NCBI GenBank assembly: GCA_934371475.1
Contig: CAKRNX010000124.1
Location: 1 to 6,649, forward strand
DNA from: an uncultured Lachnospiraceae bacterium
Lineage (GTDB): Bacteria; Bacillota; Clostridia; Lachnospirales; Lachnospiraceae
Direction of reading: 5' to 3'
Length of the DNA: 6,649 bases
Under the pieces are notes generated by a model. It was not told the DNA's origin. It ran no database searches and saw nothing but the letters and a program-made list of their open reading frames with translations. The first letter of the stretch is position 1. Each line of letters opens with the position of its first letter. Shown one piece after another: positions 5,256 to 6,649 of the stretch. A program made the position numbers and the translations under genes.

Positions 5256-6649
5256 ATGGAAAATAATCAGAGGAATAATGACCCTGACAAGAATAACCGT
5301 GGCGGAGCGCCCAATGGCGGTCGGAATCATTCCACGGTTATGATTTTTGTGATCGTGACACTGGCAACGCTGCTGGTCATGAGCTTCTTTAATAATATGG
5401 TAAAAGATACCACCTCCCGGGAGATTACATACAATGAGTTTCTGGAGATGGTAGATAAGGGTCTGGTCAAGAAGGTGGTATTCGGAAGTGACAAGCTGAC
5501 GATCATACCCAACACGCAGCCTTTTTCCGGAAATGGAGTTGAGATTTCCTATTATACCGGGTATACAGGCAAGATGGAGGATCCTGATCTGGTGAACCGC
5601 CTGGAAAAAGCGGGTGTAGAGTTCTCAGAGGAGATTCCGGATACGACTACCAGCCTGATTTTGAATGTGGTGCTGTCGTTTGCACCCCTGATCCTGATCT
5701 GGATTTTGCTTGGCGTAGTGATGCGCAGAATGTCCTCCGGCGGAGGCATGATGGGCGTGGGCAAGAGCAATGCCAAGGTCTATGTGCAGAAAGAGACCGG
5801 TGTGACATTTGCCGATGTGGCAGGTCAGGATGAGGCAAAGGAGTCCCTGCAGGAAGTTGTAGATTTCCTTGAAAATCCTGGAAAATATACGAAGATCGGA
5901 GCGAAGCTTCCCAAGGGTGCACTGCTGGTGGGTCCTCCCGGAACAGGTAAGACGCTGCTGGCTAAGGCTGTGGCGGGAGAGGCCAAGTGCCCGTTCTTCT
6001 CCCTGTCCGGTTCTGATTTTGTAGAGATGTTTGTGGGCGTGGGTGCCTCCCGTGTTAGGGATCTGTTTGATGAGGCAAAGAAAAATGCGCCCTGTATTAT
6101 TTTTATTGATGAGATTGATGCCATCGGAAAGAGCAGAGACAGCCGTTTTGGCGGAGGCAACGATGAGCGCGAGCAGACGCTGAACCAGCTGCTGGCTGAG
6201 ATGGATGGATTTGATACGTCCAAGGGTCTGCTGATCCTGGCGGCTACCAATCGTCCGGAGGTATTGGATCAGGCGCTGCTGCGTCCCGGTCGTTTTGACC
6301 GGCGGGTGATTGTTGATAAACCGGATCTGAAGGGACGTATCGATGTGCTGAAGGTACATGCAAAGAATGTGCGGATGGATGAGACTGTGAATTTGGAGGC
6401 CATTGCGCTGGCTACGTCCGGAGCAGTCGGTTCCGATCTGGCCAACATGATCAATGAGGCGGCTATCCTGGCAGTCAAAAAAGGCAGAAATGTGGTTTCA
6501 CAGTCTGATCTGTTCGAGGCAGTGGAGATTGTGCTGGTAGGTAAAGAGAAGAAAGACCGCGTGCTGAATGCGGAGGAGCGACGCCTGGTATCTTACCATG
6601 AGGTAGGCCATGCGCTGGTAAGCGCATTGCAGAAGGACTCCGAGCCGGT
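5256..6649 (+). CDS. ftsH: ATP-dependent zinc metalloprotease FtsH (3-prime partial)
   Basis: The first 464 residues of FtsH are present; the rest of the roughly 600-700 residue protein lies beyond the window. FtsH is a membrane-anchored hexameric AAA+ protease that degrades misfolded membrane and some regulatory proteins. An Asn/Gly-rich cytoplasmic tail (1-26) precedes TM1 (about 27-45), an extracytoplasmic domain (about 50-130) and TM2 (about 133-156). The AAA module shows Walker A GPPGTGKT (226-233), pore loop FVG (259-261), Walker B IIFIDEID (281-288) and the second region of homology ATNRPEVLDQALLRPGRFDR (330-349) with arginine fingers. The zinc site HEVGH (448-452) has V where HEAGH is most common; HExxH is intact. 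The second metal-ligand region is cut off. ATG 5256 follows AGGAGG (5245-5250) by 5 bases. The gene is divergent from pyrG. Confidence 0.97.
   Translation, partial: MENNQRNNDPDKNNRGGAPNGGRNHSTVMIFVIVTLATLLVMSFFNNMVKDTTSREITYNEFLEMVDKGLVKKVVFGSDKLTIIPNTQPFSGNGVEISYYTGYTGKMEDPDLVNRLEKAGVEFSEEIPDTTTSLILNVVLSFAPLILIWILLGVVMRRMSSGGGMMGVGKSNAKVYVQKETGVTFADVAGQDEAKESLQEVVDFLENPGKYTKIGAKLPKGALLVGPPGTGKTLLAKAVAGEAKCPFFSLSGSDFVEMFVGVGASRVRDLFDEAKKNAPCIIFIDEIDAIGKSRDSRFGGGNDEREQTLNQLLAEMDGFDTSKGLLILAATNRPEVLDQALLRPGRFDRRVIVDKPDLKGRIDVLKVHAKNVRMDETVNLEAIALATSGAVGSDLANMINEAAILAVKKGRNVVSQSDLFEAVEIVLVGKEKKDRVLNAEERRLVSYHEVGHALVSALQKDSEP

Noticed and set aside
6598..6612. HEVGH instead of HEAGH in FtsH as a sign of inactivation
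   Set aside because: The catalytic HExxH residues are intact and the A-to-V change is conservative; I think it is common in clostridial FtsH.

Overview
The window looks like chromosomal DNA from a Gram-positive anaerobe of class Clostridia, most likely family Lachnospiraceae (Blautia/Ruminococcus/Dorea type). The evidence is the strong AGGAGG ribosome binding sites, the sigma-A-type TTGATT-N17-TATAAT promoters, the protein styles (a cytidylate kinase-like protein with a GRQFGSGG motif, a DUF362 ferredoxin-like protein, a clostridial FtsH with HEVGH) and AT-rich intergenic DNA. The family-level assignment is inference.

Layout: 1-84 is the leader of a GNAT acetyltransferase gene (85-576, +). 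The 611 bases from 577 to 1187 hold no convincing gene. They contain a cobalamin (B12) riboswitch aptamer (about 615-783), a weak terminator-like hairpin with a T7 tract just behind it (783-815), and a strongly folded, repeat-like segment (about 821-968) that starts with a perfect 15-bp inverted repeat. An extended -10 promoter (1113-1142) then drives a cytidylate kinase-like gene (1188-1805, +). A second promoter (1889-1918) serves a DUF362 protein with two 4Fe-4S motifs (1959-3089, +). Between this gene and the convergent CTP synthase gene pyrG (3293-4903, -) lies a 16-bp perfect inverted repeat (3201-3216/3256-3271). The 352 bases between pyrG and the divergent ftsH gene (5256-end, +, cut by the window edge) hold both promoters and a compact pairing region (5062-5136) that could form a pseudoknotted RNA.

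Functionally most of this is housekeeping: CTP synthesis (pyrG), membrane protein quality control (ftsH), a possible nucleotide kinase and an iron-sulfur protein of unknown role. The cytidylate kinase-like gene and pyrG may share a pyrimidine-nucleotide theme, but they are on opposite strands and are not one operon. I see no defence system, phage, CRISPR array or other clearly new multi-gene system. The unusual part is 611-970: a B12 riboswitch with no B12-related gene behind it, followed by a folded repeat-like element, which suggests an orphaned or interrupted riboswitch or an unrecognised non-coding output.
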